Source of the DNA: an uncultured Bacillaceae bacterium
Lineage (GTDB): Bacteria > Bacillota > Bacilli > Bacillales > Caldibacillaceae
Length of the DNA stretch: 15,278 nt
Reading direction: 5' to 3'
Assembly (NCBI GenBank): GCA_937983015.1
Contig: CALKAK010000164.1
Coordinates: 1 to 15,278 of the forward strand
How positions within the stretch are numbered: position 1 is the first letter of the stretch; the number at the start of each line of letters is the position of its first letter. Below are positions 14,526 through 15,278 of the stretch, one piece after another. The position numbers and the translations under genes were made by a program. Under the pieces are notes generated by a model. It did not search any database. It was not told the origin of the DNA and worked only from the letters and a program-made list of their open reading frames with translations.

Positions 14526-15278
14526 ATGAATGAAAAAGAACGGCTCATATTAAAACTGATTCAAGATGATCCATTTATCACGCAAAATGAACTGGCGGAA
14601 AAGCTAAATTTATCACGACCGGCCGTGGCTAATTATATATCATCTTTAATGAAGCGCGGGGAAATTATCGGTAGAGCCTACGTATTACGGGAACAGGAGA
14701 GCGTCGTTTGTATCGGCGGGGCGAACGTGGACAGGAAGATCATGTTAAAAGGTCCTCTCCAATTCAATACCTCCAATCCGGTCACATCCTATAAAGCGGT
14801 CGGTGGTGTTGCCAGGAATATTGCCGAAAACCTCGGGCGGCTTGGCGTTAAAACAACTCTTTTAACGGCTTTAGGAGACGATGTAGACGGCAAATGGCTT
14901 GTGGAGAACTCCAAACAGTGGATGGACTTGAGTTTTTCCATCACATATCCTTCGGCGAATACGGGAAATTATATGGCAGTTCTCGATGAAAATGGTGAGA
15001 TGCAGATCGGTTTTGCCGATATGGATATATGCGATCTAGTTGAGTTCTCACAAATTGAGGATCGCTGGAATGTCATTAAATCGGCCAATTATGTATTGAT
15101 TGACCTCAATTTTCCGGCGGAAACGATCGCGGGGATCATCCGTAAATGTTCCCAGGATGAGATTCCGCTTATCATCACACCAGTATCGATACCAAAAATT
15201 CATAAGTTACCCGAAAATTTAGCTGGGGTTTATTTGCTTATCGCTAATAAAGGCGAACTTATGGAAGCCGCAGGTCTT
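14526..15278 (+). CDS. PfkB-family sugar/nucleoside kinase with N-terminal winged helix (3' end outside window)
   Basis: The first 251 residues of a ribokinase-like kinase; the frame runs off the right edge. Residues 1-55 are a winged helix-turn-helix (NEKERLILKLIQDDPFITQN, then ELAEKLNLSRPAVANYISSL). The kinase fold starts at about 59 with VVCIGGANVDRKIM. The PfkB N-terminal signature is AVGGVARNIAENLGRLGVKT (91-110), followed by TLLTALGDDVDGKWL. The ATP site and catalytic GAGD lie outside. This HTH-PfkB layout is found in YeiI-like proteins and in pseudouridine kinases, often next to a pseudouridine-5'-phosphate glycosidase gene, so PsuK is the best specific guess but unproven. The SD AAAGGAGGGG lies five bases before the ATG. 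It is divergent from murB and has its own promoter and operators. Confidence 0.85.
   Translation, partial: MNEKERLILKLIQDDPFITQNELAEKLNLSRPAVANYISSLMKRGEIIGRAYVLREQESVVCIGGANVDRKIMLKGPLQFNTSNPVTSYKAVGGVARNIAENLGRLGVKTTLLTALGDDVDGKWLVENSKQWMDLSFSITYPSANTGNYMAVLDENGEMQIGFADMDICDLVEFSQIEDRWNVIKSANYVLIDLNFPAETIAGIIRKCSQDEIPLIITPVSIPKIHKLPENLAGVYLLIANKGELMEAAGL

Overview
The window reads as chromosomal DNA of a moderately low-GC, Gram-positive, Bacillaceae-like Firmicute. The evidence is strong AAGGAGG-type ribosome binding sites, use of TTG starts, A/T-rich intergenic regions with SigA-like promoters, Rho-independent terminators, and Bacillus-type gene families (HelD of 774 aa, YpuA/DUF1002, YwiC-like membrane protein). 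I cannot name the species. I see no rRNA, tRNA, CRISPR array, insertion sequence or phage gene.

Left part (1-5444): the 3' end of a methyl-accepting chemotaxis protein and its terminator. After a 456-base gap comes a complete polyamine uptake operon: a promoter, an XRE-cupin regulator (PuuR type), then PotA (ATPase), PotB and PotC (permeases) and PotD (binding protein). The four transporter genes overlap end to start, so the unit is very probably one transcript. The leader between promoter and regulator holds two 12-bp palindromes and a repeated TAAACT word, a good candidate for the regulator's own operator.

Middle (5451-9738): single genes with separate signals. These are a minus-strand permuted NlpC/P60-like (YiiX-type) cysteine hydrolase sharing a bidirectional terminator with potD; a plus-strand secreted YpuA-like DUF1002 protein; a minus-strand YwiC-like membrane protein broken by one missing base in a run of A; and a plus-strand D-Ala-D-Ala carboxypeptidase-like protein with a TTG start, a C-terminal membrane anchor and an unusual KNG in place of the KTG motif.

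Right part (9865-15278): the RNA polymerase recycling factor HelD, preceded by a hairpin that could compete for its Shine-Dalgarno sequence. Next is a minus-strand gene whose product joins a HEPN-like N-terminal region (Rx4H motif) to two CBS domains; it is damaged by a frameshift and an in-frame stop. Then minus-strand murB and, divergent from it, the 5' part of a PfkB-family sugar kinase with an N-terminal winged helix. The kinase promoter carries two near-identical CAAACGTTT operators at the start of transcription.

Most of the window is ordinary housekeeping and transport DNA. The points most worth a second look are the HEPN-CBS fusion gene and its decay, the two homopolymer frameshifts, the operator-like repeats before the polyamine regulator and before the kinase, and the KNG carboxypeptidase. 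I see no convincing new multi-gene system.
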